Counted from the first letter of the stretch, positions 1 through 9,525 are shown. The stretch is DNA of 64,000 nucleotides from Kibdelosporangium philippinense (GCF_021390435.2 NZ_JAJVCN010000001.1:992001-1056000), one strand, 5' to 3'. A program made the numbers and translations. The notes: generated from the letters alone by a model not told the origin.

Positions 1-1
1 C

Positions 2-115
2 GACAATGGCCACTACACGCCGTACCGGATCCGCCGGAGTCGCGGCGTGGTCGTGCCGATCGAGGGCCTGGCCGCCTATGTCGCAATGGTGACGTGGTTA
101 CGGCCAGTTGGTTGA
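2..115 (+). CDS. C-terminal end of a gene cut by the window edge
   Basis: The second forward frame is open from the first base to a TGA at 113-115. Its codons mostly end in G or C, as in the real genes nearby, while the other frames do not. The 37 visible residues end in ...VVVPIEGLAAYVAMVTWLRPVG. There is no recognisable domain in so short a piece. It runs in the same direction as the polyketide synthase but is separated from it by 320 bp of lower-GC DNA, so it is probably a separate transcription unit. The 5' part is missing. Confidence 0.55.
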   Translation, partial: DNGHYTPYRIRRSRGVVVPIEGLAAYVAMVTWLRPVG

Positions 116-435
116 ATTCCTCTTCGTGCTTTTGTATGTGGATTTCGGATTCAGAAAGAAATCGCCAATCACGAATGGGTGCGGCCATCTGGTGTGTATG
201 CGGAGTTGTCTGCAACATGTGTTGGATGCGCGGAGCGGCTCACCGATTTTTTTCGGACCGGGGGCCAGTCGAGTGGCCTCCTGTGTCCGTCGGCGAGGAG
301 GCTTAAGGTGGAAGCATTCTTCGCACATAACGGGCCCAGGATTTCGTTCTACCGTTCCGCCCGGTTCAGCGCTGTGCGAATGACGTGACTTGATGACATT
401 CCCGAAGGAGCATATGGAATGCTTAGGGCCGCAGT
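116..435 (+). promoter_or_regulatory. Untranslated and promoter region upstream of the polyketide synthase
   Basis: About 320 bp with clearly lower GC than its surroundings and no long gene. It must carry the promoter of the PKS-exporter unit. No convincing -35/-10 pair can be picked by eye. It contains a possible 26-codon ORF (308-388) behind a GAGGAG motif and a 6-codon ORF (419-439) behind GAAGGAG that runs into the synthase start. Both are listed separately. Confidence 0.4.
308..388 (+). CDS. Possible 26-residue peptide in the PKS leader
   Basis: A GTG at 308 follows GAGGAG (295-300) at a spacing of 7 nt, and the frame closes at TGA 386-388. The peptide is basic and aromatic (starts MEAFFAHNG, ends SAVRMT) and resembles nothing I know. 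The ribosome-binding motif is the only real support. It could be a leader peptide or chance. Confidence 0.22.
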   Translation: MEAFFAHNGPRISFYRSARFSAVRMT

Positions 436-439
436 GTGA
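419..439 (+). promoter_or_regulatory. Six-codon leader ORF whose stop overlaps the PKS start
   Basis: The strongest ribosome-binding sequence before the synthase, GAAGGAG at 404-410, is 8 nt from the ATG at 419, not from the synthase start. That ATG opens a frame MLRAAV ending in TGA at 437-439, which overlaps the synthase GTG at 436-438. The arrangement would let ribosomes finishing the mini-ORF restart on the synthase. An ATG at 414 is too close to the motif (3 nt) and out of frame. Confidence 0.4.
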
Positions 440-3400
440 ACGATATCGCCATCGTCGGACTTGCCTGCAGATTCCCGGGCGCGGCCAACACAGACCAGTA
501 CTGGCAGACGATTCTCAAGGCGGCACGCCAGTTCCGTTCGGTTCCCCCTGGTCGCTGGCGGCATGAGAAGTATTACGACCCGGACAAGTGGGGCGACCCG
601 TTCAAGGCGTACACCGACAAGGTGTCCTTCCTCGAAGGTGTGGATCAGTTCGATCCGCTGCACTACGGCATACCGCCGCTGCGAGCGCAAGCCATGGATC
701 CACAACACCGGTTGCTTGTCGATCTTGCCAGGGAAGCACTCCAGGACGCCGGCTGGGAGCGCCGTCCGTTTGATCGTGCGCGCACCGGTGTTTTCATCGG
801 CATGAGCCAGTCGGACTATCAGGACCTGCTGGCGACGCCGCTACGGGCGAGGTTGCTCGCCGACGGTTCGCTGCACGCGGGACACTCCGACGCCGACTTG
901 CTCGCCGCGATCGACGACGCGACTGCCGAGGCACTCGCTCCCGGCCAGGCGTACTCACTGCCTGGAACCCTGCTGAACATGGGCGCCTGCGCGGTCAGTT
1001 CGGCGTTCAGACTGGGTGGGCCGTCGTTCGTCATCGATGCCGCTTGCTCGTCGGCGCTGGTCGCGCTGCAGGAGGCGGTGCACCACCTTCGATCGGGCAG
1101 TTGCACAGCGGCCCTCGTCGGAGGTGTCTTTCTCAACCTCACGCCTGACGCTCTCCTCGGGTTCTGTCTGGTGGGCGCGGTGTCAGCGCACGGTGTGTGC
1201 CGGCCGTTCGATGAGCGTGCGGACGGGTTCGTGCTCGGTGAAGGTGGCGGCCTTGTCGTCCTGCGACCGCTTGATGACGCGTTGCGTGCCGGTGATCGTG
1301 TCTACGCGGTGATCAAAGGGGTGGGAGTGTCGAACGACGCTGCGGCCCAAGGCCCGCTGACGCCACGTGCCGAAGGTCAAATCGCTGCCCTTCGTACCGC
1401 TTACCAGGACGCTGGAGTACACCCCGGCACGATCGAGTTCATCGAGGCGCACGGCACCGCCACAACTGTCGGAGACCGTGTCGAGGTCGAGGCTCTTCGT
1501 ACTGTGCGGGCGGAAAGCCTCGGGGCCGAGACGGCAGACTGCTATCTCTCCTCGGTCAAGGCGTTGATCGGGCACACACTGCCCGCGGCCGGTGTCGCGG
1601 GACTGGTCAAGGCCTCGCTCGCACTGCATCGCGCGACCATCCCGCCGCAGCCCGAGACCGCCCCTGACCCGCACCTGTCGTTGGCCGAGGCGGGATTCCG
1701 GATCTCTGAGCAGGCGCTCGCGTGGGACGCTCCGGCCGACCATCCGCGGCGCGCGGCGGTGAGTTCGTTCGGCTTCGGCGGTACCAACGTTCACGTAGTG
1801 CTGGAGGAGGCACCGGAGCGGCGGATCTCCCGGGTGACCACCGCGGCCGGCGTCGAGGTCGGCGAGAAGCCGTGGCTCTTCGTGCTCTCGGCCGGATCGC
1901 CTCAACTGCTTGCCGAACACGCCGCCGCGGTCCGGGAGACGATCGCTACGAACCCCGATCTGACACCGGCGTCGGTCGCCTACACCCTCGCGACCCGTTC
2001 ACCGCTGCCGATCCGCCTGACTCTCGTCGCGGCGACCCGAGACGAGTTGATCGATCGCCTGGGTACGGCTGCCGTGGCGCTGCGATCAGGGGCCAGTGGT
2101 GATCTCGGCGCCGGCATCCGGGTGGCAGCGGCGCCCTCGGAGAAGGATCGGCCGAAGGTCGTGTTCCTCTACCCCGGCCAAGGCGTTCAGCGAGTCGGCA
2201 TGCTCGGTGACCTCCGCCGTCGTTTCCCGTCCTTCCACGAGACGGTGGCGCGGCTCGAGGCAGGGGTCAACGGCGGGATCGGCAATTCGCTGACCAGCCT
2301 GGTCTGGCCCGCGCAGCCCGCGGACCAGGACGCTGAGCTGGCACTGACCGAGACGAGGATCTGTCAGCCGGTACTGGGTGTGCTGGGTATCGCGATGTCT
2401 TCGCTGCTCGCTGATTGTGGAGTTCGCCCCGACATCGTGCTCGGCCACAGTGTGGGCGAGTTTCCGGCCGCTGTCGCCGCGGGTGCGCTGGATGCCGGGG
2501 ACGCGGCCGACTTCCTCACCCACCGAGGGGCGGCCATGGCCGCCGTCGGCGACACCGGGTTCGGGGGCATGCTCGCCGTTCAGGCGACCGAAGAGCAGTT
2601 CGCCGAACTGGTCACCGACATCGACTGGGTGTGGCCCGGCTGCTTCAACCAGCCCGGCCAGGTGGTCGCGAGCGGGATGACTGACGCGCTCGCCCAACTC
2701 GCCGAGCGCTGTGCGCAGATCGGTGTCCCGGCCACCCCGCTGCGTGTCTCACACCCTTTCCATTCTCCCCTTGTGGCAAAGGCTGACACGCGGGTCGCCG
2801 AGCAGTTGGCCCGGCTCCCACTGCGCCAACTCGACCGCGTCTTCGTCTCCACGGTGAGTGGCCAGGTGTGCGTGGACCCAGACGAGCTGCGCAGCTGTTG
2901 GCGACGGCATTGCTCGTCGCCGGTACGGTTCGGCGCGGCCATCAGGGTGGCTGCCGAGAGCGGCAACCGTGTGTTCGTCCAGGCGTTCGGAGGAAACGGG
3001 CTGCTCGCTATGGCGCGACGGTCTGTTCCCGATCCCGCCTCCCACCACTTCGTCAGCCTGTCAGGCGCGGAGCCGGATGAGGGGCGCACGTTCCTCTTGG
3101 GGCTCGGCCGGCTCGTAGCGCTCGGGATACCAGTGGATCTGCTGCCGCTGTTCGAAGAAGCCGAACGCGACCTGGTGACCCTGCCGGCCAGCCCGCTGGT
3201 GACACAGCCCTACACGATTCGCAAGGCCGAGCCGGGCCGGCCCGCACGCCGTTGTTCTTCGCAACCGGAGGTTGGCATGAACGATGTCGTCCAGTTTCTT
3301 CGTGACCAGCTCGACGTCCTGCGCGCCGCCACCGGTGCCAACGGCATCTCGGTCACCGAGCTTGCCCCATCACCCGCAGTCAGCCGGGCGGTCGTGGCCG

Positions 3401-5016
3401 AGCCAGATCAGGACATCGCGTCACAACGCCTGCCAGGCGCTGATTCGATGCCCGTCCCGGCCACAGCGGAGCAGGACATCCGGGACAGGGTGTTCGGCGC
3501 GGTCGCCAAGATCAGCGCGTACCCGTTCGAGTATCTGCGGGGCGACCACGCGGTGGTCGGCGATCTCGGCTTCGACTCGATCATGATCGCCGACCTGCTG
3601 GCCGCGTTCCAGCAGCACTGGCCGGGGCTCACGGTGGACGCGAGCGACATGCACGCCGTCTCCACCATCGATGACTTCGTGCAGGCCATCGCTACGCGGG
3701 TCGGCGTTCGGACACCCGGCGTGGCCGTGCGGCGCGATCCGGAGCTTCTCGACCCGCCCGCGCGCCAGCGGGAATTCGGTGGCGGGCCGGAACTCACTGA
3801 CATGGCAGCGTTTCCGGAGATCCTGCAGCATCAGGAGCGCTATCGTCTGCTGGCGGACAACGGGCTGGCCAACCCGTACTTCCTGACCCATGAAGGCACC
3901 GCGCGTGATCTCACCCGGGTCGCGGGCAAGGACCTGATCTCCTTCGCCAGCTACAACTATCTCGGGCTGTCCGGTCATCCCGCCGTCAGCGCGGCGGCGA
4001 AACAGGCGACCGATCTGTACGGCACGTCGGTGTCCGCGGCCAGGTTGCTCTCCGGGGATCGTCCGCTGCATCGTGAGCTGGACATGGCGCTCGCCGATCT
4101 GCTCAAGACCGAGGACGCGCTCGGGCTCGTCAGCGGCCACGCCACCAATGTCACTGTGATCGGACACCTGTTCGGGCCGGGCGACCTCATCGTGCACGAC
4201 GCGCTCGCCCACGACAGCATTCTCCAGGGTTGCAAGCTGTCCGGCGCGACACGCAGGCCGTTCGCGCACAACGACATCGCCGCGCTCGACGAGCTGCTCA
4301 CCCGGATTCGGAGCCAGTTCCGGCGCGTGCTCATCGTTGTCGAGGGTGTCTACAGCATGGACGGCGACATCCCGGATCTGCCCGAGCTGATTCGGATCAA
4401 GAAGCGGCACGGCGCACTGCTCATGATCGACGAAGCGCACAGCATCGGTGTCCTCGGGGCCACCGGCGGTGGCATCGGCGAGCACTTCGGGGTGGAACGC
4501 GCCGACGTGGACCTGTGGATGGGCACGCTGTCTAAAGCCTTCGCAGGCTGCGGTGGGTACATCGCCGGTGGCCGCGGCATCATCGACTACCTGAAATACA
4601 CGTTGCCGGGGTTCGTCTACAGCGTCGGCTTGACGCCACCCAACGCGGCGGCCAGTCTTGCCGCGATACGTCAGATGCGTGTCGAGCCCGAGCGGCTGGT
4701 CCGGCTGCACGAGCGCGCTCAGTTGTTTCTCCAGCTGGCCAAACAGGCGGGCATCGACACCGCGGACAGTGCGGGCACTCCGGTGATCCCTTGCGTCATC
4801 GGCGATTCCTTGCGCTGTGTACAGCTGGCCAACGCGTTGTTCGAGCGTGGCATCAGCGTCTGCCCGATCCTGTACCCGGCTGTCGAAGAAAAACTGGCCC
4901 GGTTGCGGTTCTTCGTCACGAGCGAGCACACACCCGAGCAGATCACGCGGACGGTGGACATCCTCGCCGAGGAACTCCACCGCCTCGAAGCCGGCCACGC
5001 GGCCAAGACGGCGTAG
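436..5016 (+). CDS. Polyketide synthase KS-AT-ACP fused to alpha-oxoamine synthase
   Basis: This 1526-residue protein carries one polyketide extension module and a PLP-dependent off-loading domain. The ketosynthase (about 1-460) has the triad Cys204 (DAACSSA), His339 (EAHGTAT) and His380. The acyltransferase (about 570-865) has Ser672 in GHSVGE and HPFH at 773-776, which resembles malonyl-specific enzymes. A coiled segment precedes an ACP (about 1005-1080) whose attachment serine is Ser1048 in LGFDS. Residues about 1130-1520 are an AONS/ALAS-type domain with DEAH at 1332-1335 and the PLP lysine Lys1367 (GTLSKAF). No ketoreductase, dehydratase, thioesterase or loading domain is seen. Family knowledge says such domains release the acyl chain by decarboxylative condensation with an amino acid, giving an alpha-amino ketone (as in prodigiosin RedL or saxitoxin SxtA). 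The starter and amino acid are not readable. Start GTG 436 is chosen at the KS N-terminus (MNDIAIVGLACRFPG); its own ribosome site is weak. Confidence 0.93.
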   Translation: MNDIAIVGLACRFPGAANTDQYWQTILKAARQFRSVPPGRWRHEKYYDPDKWGDPFKAYTDKVSFLEGVDQFDPLHYGIPPLRAQAMDPQHRLLVDLAREALQDAGWERRPFDRARTGVFIGMSQSDYQDLLATPLRARLLADGSLHAGHSDADLLAAIDDATAEALAPGQAYSLPGTLLNMGACAVSSAFRLGGPSFVIDAACSSALVALQEAVHHLRSGSCTAALVGGVFLNLTPDALLGFCLVGAVSAHGVCRPFDERADGFVLGEGGGLVVLRPLDDALRAGDRVYAVIKGVGVSNDAAAQGPLTPRAEGQIAALRTAYQDAGVHPGTIEFIEAHGTATTVGDRVEVEALRTVRAESLGAETADCYLSSVKALIGHTLPAAGVAGLVKASLALHRATIPPQPETAPDPHLSLAEAGFRISEQALAWDAPADHPRRAAVSSFGFGGTNVHVVLEEAPERRISRVTTAAGVEVGEKPWLFVLSAGSPQLLAEHAAAVRETIATNPDLTPASVAYTLATRSPLPIRLTLVAATRDELIDRLGTAAVALRSGASGDLGAGIRVAAAPSEKDRPKVVFLYPGQGVQRVGMLGDLRRRFPSFHETVARLEAGVNGGIGNSLTSLVWPAQPADQDAELALTETRICQPVLGVLGIAMSSLLADCGVRPDIVLGHSVGEFPAAVAAGALDAGDAADFLTHRGAAMAAVGDTGFGGMLAVQATEEQFAELVTDIDWVWPGCFNQPGQVVASGMTDALAQLAERCAQIGVPATPLRVSHPFHSPLVAKADTRVAEQLARLPLRQLDRVFVSTVSGQVCVDPDELRSCWRRHCSSPVRFGAAIRVAAESGNRVFVQAFGGNGLLAMARRSVPDPASHHFVSLSGAEPDEGRTFLLGLGRLVALGIPVDLLPLFEEAERDLVTLPASPLVTQPYTIRKAEPGRPARRCSSQPEVGMNDVVQFLRDQLDVLRAATGANGISVTELAPSPAVSRAVVAEPDQDIASQRLPGADSMPVPATAEQDIRDRVFGAVAKISAYPFEYLRGDHAVVGDLGFDSIMIADLLAAFQQHWPGLTVDASDMHAVSTIDDFVQAIATRVGVRTPGVAVRRDPELLDPPARQREFGGGPELTDMAAFPEILQHQERYRLLADNGLANPYFLTHEGTARDLTRVAGKDLISFASYNYLGLSGHPAVSAAAKQATDLYGTSVSAARLLSGDRPLHRELDMALADLLKTEDALGLVSGHATNVTVIGHLFGPGDLIVHDALAHDSILQGCKLSGATRRPFAHNDIAALDELLTRIRSQFRRVLIVVEGVYSMDGDIPDLPELIRIKKRHGALLMIDEAHSIGVLGATGGGIGEHFGVERADVDLWMGTLSKAFAGCGGYIAGGRGIIDYLKYTLPGFVYSVGLTPPNAAASLAAIRQMRVEPERLVRLHERAQLFLQLAKQAGIDTADSAGTPVIPCVIGDSLRCVQLANALFERGISVCPILYPAVEEKLARLRFFVTSEHTPEQITRTVDILAEELHRLEAGHAAKTA

Positions 5017-5051
5017 ATCCAGGTCCAGCTCCGGGTAGTGAGGTAAATCCA

Positions 5052-7301
5052 GTGGTAGATGGTACGGAGAACACCGCCGATCTTCGCCCAGTGGCAACAA
5101 AGGCCCGCCTGCCCGCCAGTCCGCCGGTCAATCGGTTGTTGCGCCTGACGCTCGCCAGGCCGAAGAGAATCCTGGTCCTGACCTTCTTGCTCGCCGTGGG
5201 CATGGGTGTCTTCGGGATCGGTGCCATGAGCGAGCTCAAGACCGGGGGGTACGACGCCCCGGGGGCCGAGTCGGTCCGCGGCCAGGAGATCCTCGCCGAG
5301 CGGTTTCCGCACGCCAATCCCAATCTGGTTCTCCTGGTCGCCAACCCTGGTGGCAGTGTGGTGGATCCGGACGTCATCGAGATCGGGCGAGATCTGTCCC
5401 GACGGCTGGCAGCGACGCCCGATGTCACCGTCGGAGCGTCCTATTGGGACACTCCGGTCGCCGAACTCCGTAGCGACAGCGGTGACGCCGGCCTGATCCT
5501 GGCCAGAGTCGATGGCGACGAGGACCACGTCGCCATCGTGACGAAGCAACTGCACGACAAGCTGGCAGGGTGGCAGGGGCCGGTTCGGGTGCGGTTCGGC
5601 GGCTTGGCCCAGGTCAACAACGACCTCACCGCACAGGCCGCGGCCGACCTCGTCAAGGCCGAGGCAGTCGCCATTCCGCTGACACTTGTGTTGCTGCTGT
5701 TCGTTTTCGGTACGGTCGTCGCAGCCGGTGTGCCGCTGCTGATCGGTCTGTTGGCGATCGCCGGGACGCTCGGCGTTCTGCGAGCGCTGGCCTCGGTCGT
5801 CGATGTTTCGGTGTTCTCGGTGAACCTCGCCGCCGCCCTGAGCCTTGGGCTCGCGGTCGACTACAGCTTGCTGTTCGTCTCCCGTTACCGCGAGGAGCGC
5901 CGCCGGTACCTGAATACCACGGCCGCGCTCGCGGCGACCATGCGCACCGCTGGCCGCACCATTGTGTTCTCGGCGGCGACCGTGGCTGTCGCGCTGTGTT
6001 GTCTTTTGGTTTTCCAGCAGTACTTCCTGCGCTCGTTCGCCTACGCGGGCGTCGCCGTGGTCGGCGTGACCGTGGTGGTTGCCACGATCGTCCTGCCCGC
6101 GCTGTTGGTCCTCGTGGGCGACCGAATCGACTCCTTCGCGTTGCCCCGTAGGAGGATCCGTCGTCACCGGGAACCTTTCTGGGGTCGCGTCGCGCAATTG
6201 GTACTGCGTCATCCTGTTCTCACCGCGGCGCCGGTGGTCGCTCTGTTCCTGGTGCTGAGCGCACCGGTCTCGCATATCCAGTTCGGGATGGCGGACGACC
6301 GGGTGCTTCCCCACTCGGCGGAAAGCCGGGAAGTCACCGAGCGAGTACGTGACGACTTCGGCATGACCGGCAGTGGGTCGCTCGCGGTCGTTGGTGAACA
6401 CTGGGGGAGCACCGTCGACGCGAAGGAAGCCATTGCCGAGTACGGGCGACAATTGTCTCTCGTGCCGGGTGTGACCCGTGTGGACAGTGCGGCTGGCTCA
6501 TTCGCCCGCGGTGATTTGGTGCAGCCGCCGATGCCGGGCGGGGAGCTGCAATTCCATTCCGGCGACGTGATGTGGTTGTCCGTCCTCAGCGGGATCGAGC
6601 CGTACTCGTCGGAGGGCGCGCAACTCGCGCGCGATGTGCGTGCCGTTCCGGTGCCCGAGGACCGTCGCGTCCTCGTCACCGGGCAGGGCGCCCAACTTGC
6701 CGACGTGACCGAGTCGATCGCCGACCGTCTTCCGTACGCGCTTGCCCTGATCGCCCTGAGCACCTTCGTGCTCCTCTTCATGATGACGGGAAGTCTGCTG
6801 TTGCCGGTGAGCGCACTGGTGCTCAACGTGCTGGGCCTTGGTGCGGTATTCGGGGCGATGGTGTGGGTCTTCCAGGACGGGCACTTGTCCGGACTGCTCG
6901 AGTTCACCCCGACCCCGCTCGCGGTCGTGATCCCTGTGCTGCTGTTCTGCGTCATATTCGGGATATCAACGGACTATCAGGTCTTCGTCCTCGCCAGGAT
7001 CAAGGAACAGCACGACGCGGGTGCGGATCTCAAGGCGGCGGTCGTCCACGGGCAGTCGCGCAGCGGACCGGTGATCGTTGCCGCCGCGGCGATCCTCTGC
7101 GTGTCCCTACTCGCCATGCTCGCCTCGAGAGTGTCGCTTATCCAACTCCTGGGGCTTGGTGCGAGTCTGGCCGTGCTGCTTGACGCGCTTCTCATCCGGC
7201 CTGTCCTGGTGACGGCCATCATGCGAATGGCGGGCAGATGGAACTGGTGGGCACCCAAGCCGTTGCGCGCCTTGCACAACCGGTTCGGATTGCGCGAGTG
7301 A
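5052..7301 (+). CDS. MMPL/RND-family lipid or polyketide exporter
   Basis: A 749-residue membrane protein of the MMPL family (ActII-3/MmpL type). It has the expected layout: an N-terminal helix, an extracellular loop (about 60-190), a block of helices, a second loop (about 400-540) and a second helix block ending near 720. Proton-driven export of lipids or polyketides across the inner membrane is the usual family role. The GTG at 5052 follows GTGAGGTAA (5037-5045) and lies 35 bp after the synthase stop, so the two genes are very probably one transcript and the exporter is the likely route out for the synthase product. The open frame extends upstream into the synthase, but that part has no family similarity. 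The substrate is inferred only from context. Confidence 0.9.
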   Translation: MVDGTENTADLRPVATKARLPASPPVNRLLRLTLARPKRILVLTFLLAVGMGVFGIGAMSELKTGGYDAPGAESVRGQEILAERFPHANPNLVLLVANPGGSVVDPDVIEIGRDLSRRLAATPDVTVGASYWDTPVAELRSDSGDAGLILARVDGDEDHVAIVTKQLHDKLAGWQGPVRVRFGGLAQVNNDLTAQAAADLVKAEAVAIPLTLVLLLFVFGTVVAAGVPLLIGLLAIAGTLGVLRALASVVDVSVFSVNLAAALSLGLAVDYSLLFVSRYREERRRYLNTTAALAATMRTAGRTIVFSAATVAVALCCLLVFQQYFLRSFAYAGVAVVGVTVVVATIVLPALLVLVGDRIDSFALPRRRIRRHREPFWGRVAQLVLRHPVLTAAPVVALFLVLSAPVSHIQFGMADDRVLPHSAESREVTERVRDDFGMTGSGSLAVVGEHWGSTVDAKEAIAEYGRQLSLVPGVTRVDSAAGSFARGDLVQPPMPGGELQFHSGDVMWLSVLSGIEPYSSEGAQLARDVRAVPVPEDRRVLVTGQGAQLADVTESIADRLPYALALIALSTFVLLFMMTGSLLLPVSALVLNVLGLGAVFGAMVWVFQDGHLSGLLEFTPTPLAVVIPVLLFCVIFGISTDYQVFVLARIKEQHDAGADLKAAVVHGQSRSGPVIVAAAAILCVSLLAMLASRVSLIQLLGLGASLAVLLDALLIRPVLVTAIMRMAGRWNWWAPKPLRALHNRFGLRE

Positions 7302-7444
7302 CAACCACTGAGGCGCATGTGCGACGATGACCTCAATGTGACATCCCCCAATGCCACGATACGGGTGCGTGGCCTCTTACCTTGTCCCGACACCGGAGGC
7401 CAGAATTCCGTTGATGGAGGGTTGATCGCGCAGATAGGAAAACC

Positions 7445-7999
7445 ATGTCCCCGAACGCCACCACAAGTACTTTCCACGAGCTGCTGCAGACGCAGATTCG
7501 CAACGAGTTCACCGCGTCGCAGCAGTACATCGCGCTCGCCGTCTGGTTCGACGACCAGGATCTGCCCCGCCTGGCCGCGCTCTTCTACCGCCAGTCGGTT
7601 GAGGAACGCAACCACGCCATGAAGATCGTGCAGTACTTCCTGGACAACGATCTTCCGGTGGCCATCCCGGGCGCCGACGAGGTCCGCAACGACTTCAAGA
7701 GCGCACACGACCTCGTGGCACTGGCACTGCACCAGGAGCAGGAGGTCACCGAGCAGGTCACCAGGCTCGCGAGCGCCGCCCGCGACGAGGGAGACTACCT
7801 CGGTGAGCAGTTCATGCACTGGTTCCTCTCCGAACAGGTGGAGGAAGTCGCCCGGATGAACAGGCTGGTGCACGTCGTGGAACGCGCGGGCGAGAACCTC
7901 TTCCACGTAGAGGACTTCCTGGCCCGCGAGAGCGACGGACTCGCGGGTCGTCGCGACGGTTCCACTGGCCTTCCCACAGCGGGCGGCGCAGTCAAGTGA
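7445..7999 (+). CDS. Ferritin (BfrB-like, non-haem)
   Basis: A 184-residue four-helix ferritin, the usual length for actinobacterial BfrB-type ferritins. Ferroxidase ligands are visible: Glu21 in the first helix (RNEFTASQQYIAL), then Glu54 and His57 (EERNHAMK), with further acidic residues near LHQEQEV and FLSEQVEE. It oxidises Fe(II) and stores ferric iron in a 24-mer shell in the cytoplasm. ATAGGAAAACC precedes the ATG. It stands alone, 143 bp after the exporter. I see no clear iron box upstream. Confidence 0.93.
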   Translation: MSPNATTSTFHELLQTQIRNEFTASQQYIALAVWFDDQDLPRLAALFYRQSVEERNHAMKIVQYFLDNDLPVAIPGADEVRNDFKSAHDLVALALHQEQEVTEQVTRLASAARDEGDYLGEQFMHWFLSEQVEEVARMNRLVHVVERAGENLFHVEDFLARESDGLAGRRDGSTGLPTAGGAVK

Positions 8000-8189
8000 G
8001 CGCGACAGCGCGCTAGTTGTACTGCCCAGGCAGGTTGCCGGGTATGTTCGGCGGTTCCGGATTCCGCTAGCCAAGATCAATCTGAGCTGGGCAGGGTGAC
8101 CCGAACGGGCTCGTCCTCGACGGGAGGACTGCCTCACATGGTGATTGACGCTCTGGTCACGTCCGCGACTGTTCGTGAGAGCCTGTTTG

Positions 8190-8408
8190 GGGCGTTGGAC
8201 GCCAATGCCAGGAGGTTCAGGCTTGCTGATCGGGCGTTGCTGGACCGGTGTTCGGGTCGGTGACCTGCGGGTTTCCCTGGTGACACAGCGTGGAGGCTGC
8301 CGTGGCCGCGGTCACGCCGGCGTGCTGCGGCGCCGTGCGGGCGGTGGGCCGTTGCGAGGGGAAGATTCGGGGCGTTCAACGCCGTCAAGGTAAGAAGACC
8401 TTCACGGC
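8190..8408 (+). repeat. Dispersed intergenic repeat with palindromic end (copy 1)
   Basis: This untranslated stretch between ferritin and the next gene shares modules with sites near 28.7-28.96 kb, 51.44 kb and 58.54-58.64 kb. Module one is GCGTTGGACGCCAATGCCAG (8194-8213). Module two is GCGAGGGGAAGATTC (about 8354-8368). Module three is an imperfect hairpin: GCCGTCAAGGT (8381-8391), loop AAGAAG, ACCTTCACGGC (8398-8408). The hairpin is base-for-base the reverse complement of the copy at 51442-51469. Open frames run through it but are shared among copies only because the DNA is shared. Confidence 0.65.
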
Positions 8409-8661
8409 ACTCGATCCTGTCACAGGTGGGGAGAGTGTGGCAGGTGTGACAGTTGATCATCCATTGCGGACCGTCCGAATCAGCCAAGAGCGTCCCGACT
8501 GCCGACGCCCCCTCGGGGACTGGTTCAGGTGGCTCTGCCTCGCCGCACTGCCTTCGCCCTATTCCGCGCTTCACTCAGTCCCGTACACTGACTGTCGATC
8601 CGTTCTTACGGAATGTGATCATCGGGAGGGGTTGCGGCACGGAGGGAGGAGCCGTGCCCGC

Positions 8662-9525
8662 ATGCTCAAACGCTTCTTAGCCTGGCTTGAGGATTATGTC
8701 GCGGACGCCGGCGTGATCGGCTTGTCCGGCGCAGTGCTCGGCATCCTCGCCTTCGGCGGGACCTTGAGCGCCGTGTTCGGCAACTCCGGAATCCGAGCGG
8801 CCACGTTCACCGCGGCGATCCTCGCCATCGCCGGGTTGTTCGCATGGCTTGCGGCCAGCCGCAAGTACTGGCATGACCGCGCCCAGCGGGACCAGCGCCT
8901 GCTCGCGCACTACTGCAATATTTTGCACGACCGGTTCAACTACTGGCGGATCAAGGATTGGGACGAAACTGTCGTTGTTGACGAAAGAGGAAACGCCAAG
9001 CAGTTGGTGAAGGCCAGGGTGCTCGTTGAAAGCGACGACCTCGACTTCTTCAGGGTCCGGTTAGGCAGTCATTGGAAGCAACCGGTCGCGGACCGCAAAC
9101 GAGTCAAGGTCAAAGTCCGCAGCCTCGAGCACGACGGCATCGGCGGAACCCGTTCGGACACAACGACTTCCTGGCTGCACGACGGCCGGCTGGAGGTGCT
9201 CACACACTTCAACTCGCCGTTGGAGAAGAACGACATCGTCAACCTCGCGATCGAACTCGACTGGCCAAGGAAATGCTTTCCGTTGATGCACGGCGAACCC
9301 GACGACTTTGTGATGCGGTTCGCCAGGCACATCGAGAAAGCGACATGGACGATAATCCTTCCTGCCGGTACGAAGGTCTACGTAGATCCCGTCGGCCTGC
9401 GCCCGGAAGAAGACAGCTACGAAGTCAGACAGAGGGTCAACGCGGCGGGCGACTCGGAACTCCGCCTCAGCGTGAAGGACATAGAGCCCTATCGCCGTTT
9501 CGGCGTGCGCCTTGACCAAAAATAG
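8662..9525 (+). CDS. Two-helix membrane protein of unknown function
   Basis: 287 residues with two transmembrane segments near the N-terminus (about 17-39 and 46-66) and a soluble C-terminal part of about 215 residues, rich in charged residues and predicted mostly beta. I do not recognise the soluble domain. The ATG at 8662 follows GGAGGGAGGAG (8641-8651). An in-frame extension exists upstream to 8290 but lies in the dispersed repeat and is rejected. It is followed directly by a hairpin terminator, so it is probably a single-gene unit. Confidence 0.7.
   Translation: MLKRFLAWLEDYVADAGVIGLSGAVLGILAFGGTLSAVFGNSGIRAATFTAAILAIAGLFAWLAASRKYWHDRAQRDQRLLAHYCNILHDRFNYWRIKDWDETVVVDERGNAKQLVKARVLVESDDLDFFRVRLGSHWKQPVADRKRVKVKVRSLEHDGIGGTRSDTTTSWLHDGRLEVLTHFNSPLEKNDIVNLAIELDWPRKCFPLMHGEPDDFVMRFARHIEKATWTIILPAGTKVYVDPVGLRPEEDSYEVRQRVNAAGDSELRLSVKDIEPYRRFGVRLDQK

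Noticed and set aside
3421..5100. 559-codon open frame on the minus strand
   Set aside because: It lies antisense to the ACP and oxoamine-synthase domains of the PKS, has no domain similarity and is a usual shadow frame in high-GC DNA.
8290..8661. N-terminal extension of the two-helix membrane protein
   Set aside because: The extension lies in the dispersed repeat; the strong GGAGGGAGGAG site supports ATG 8662.
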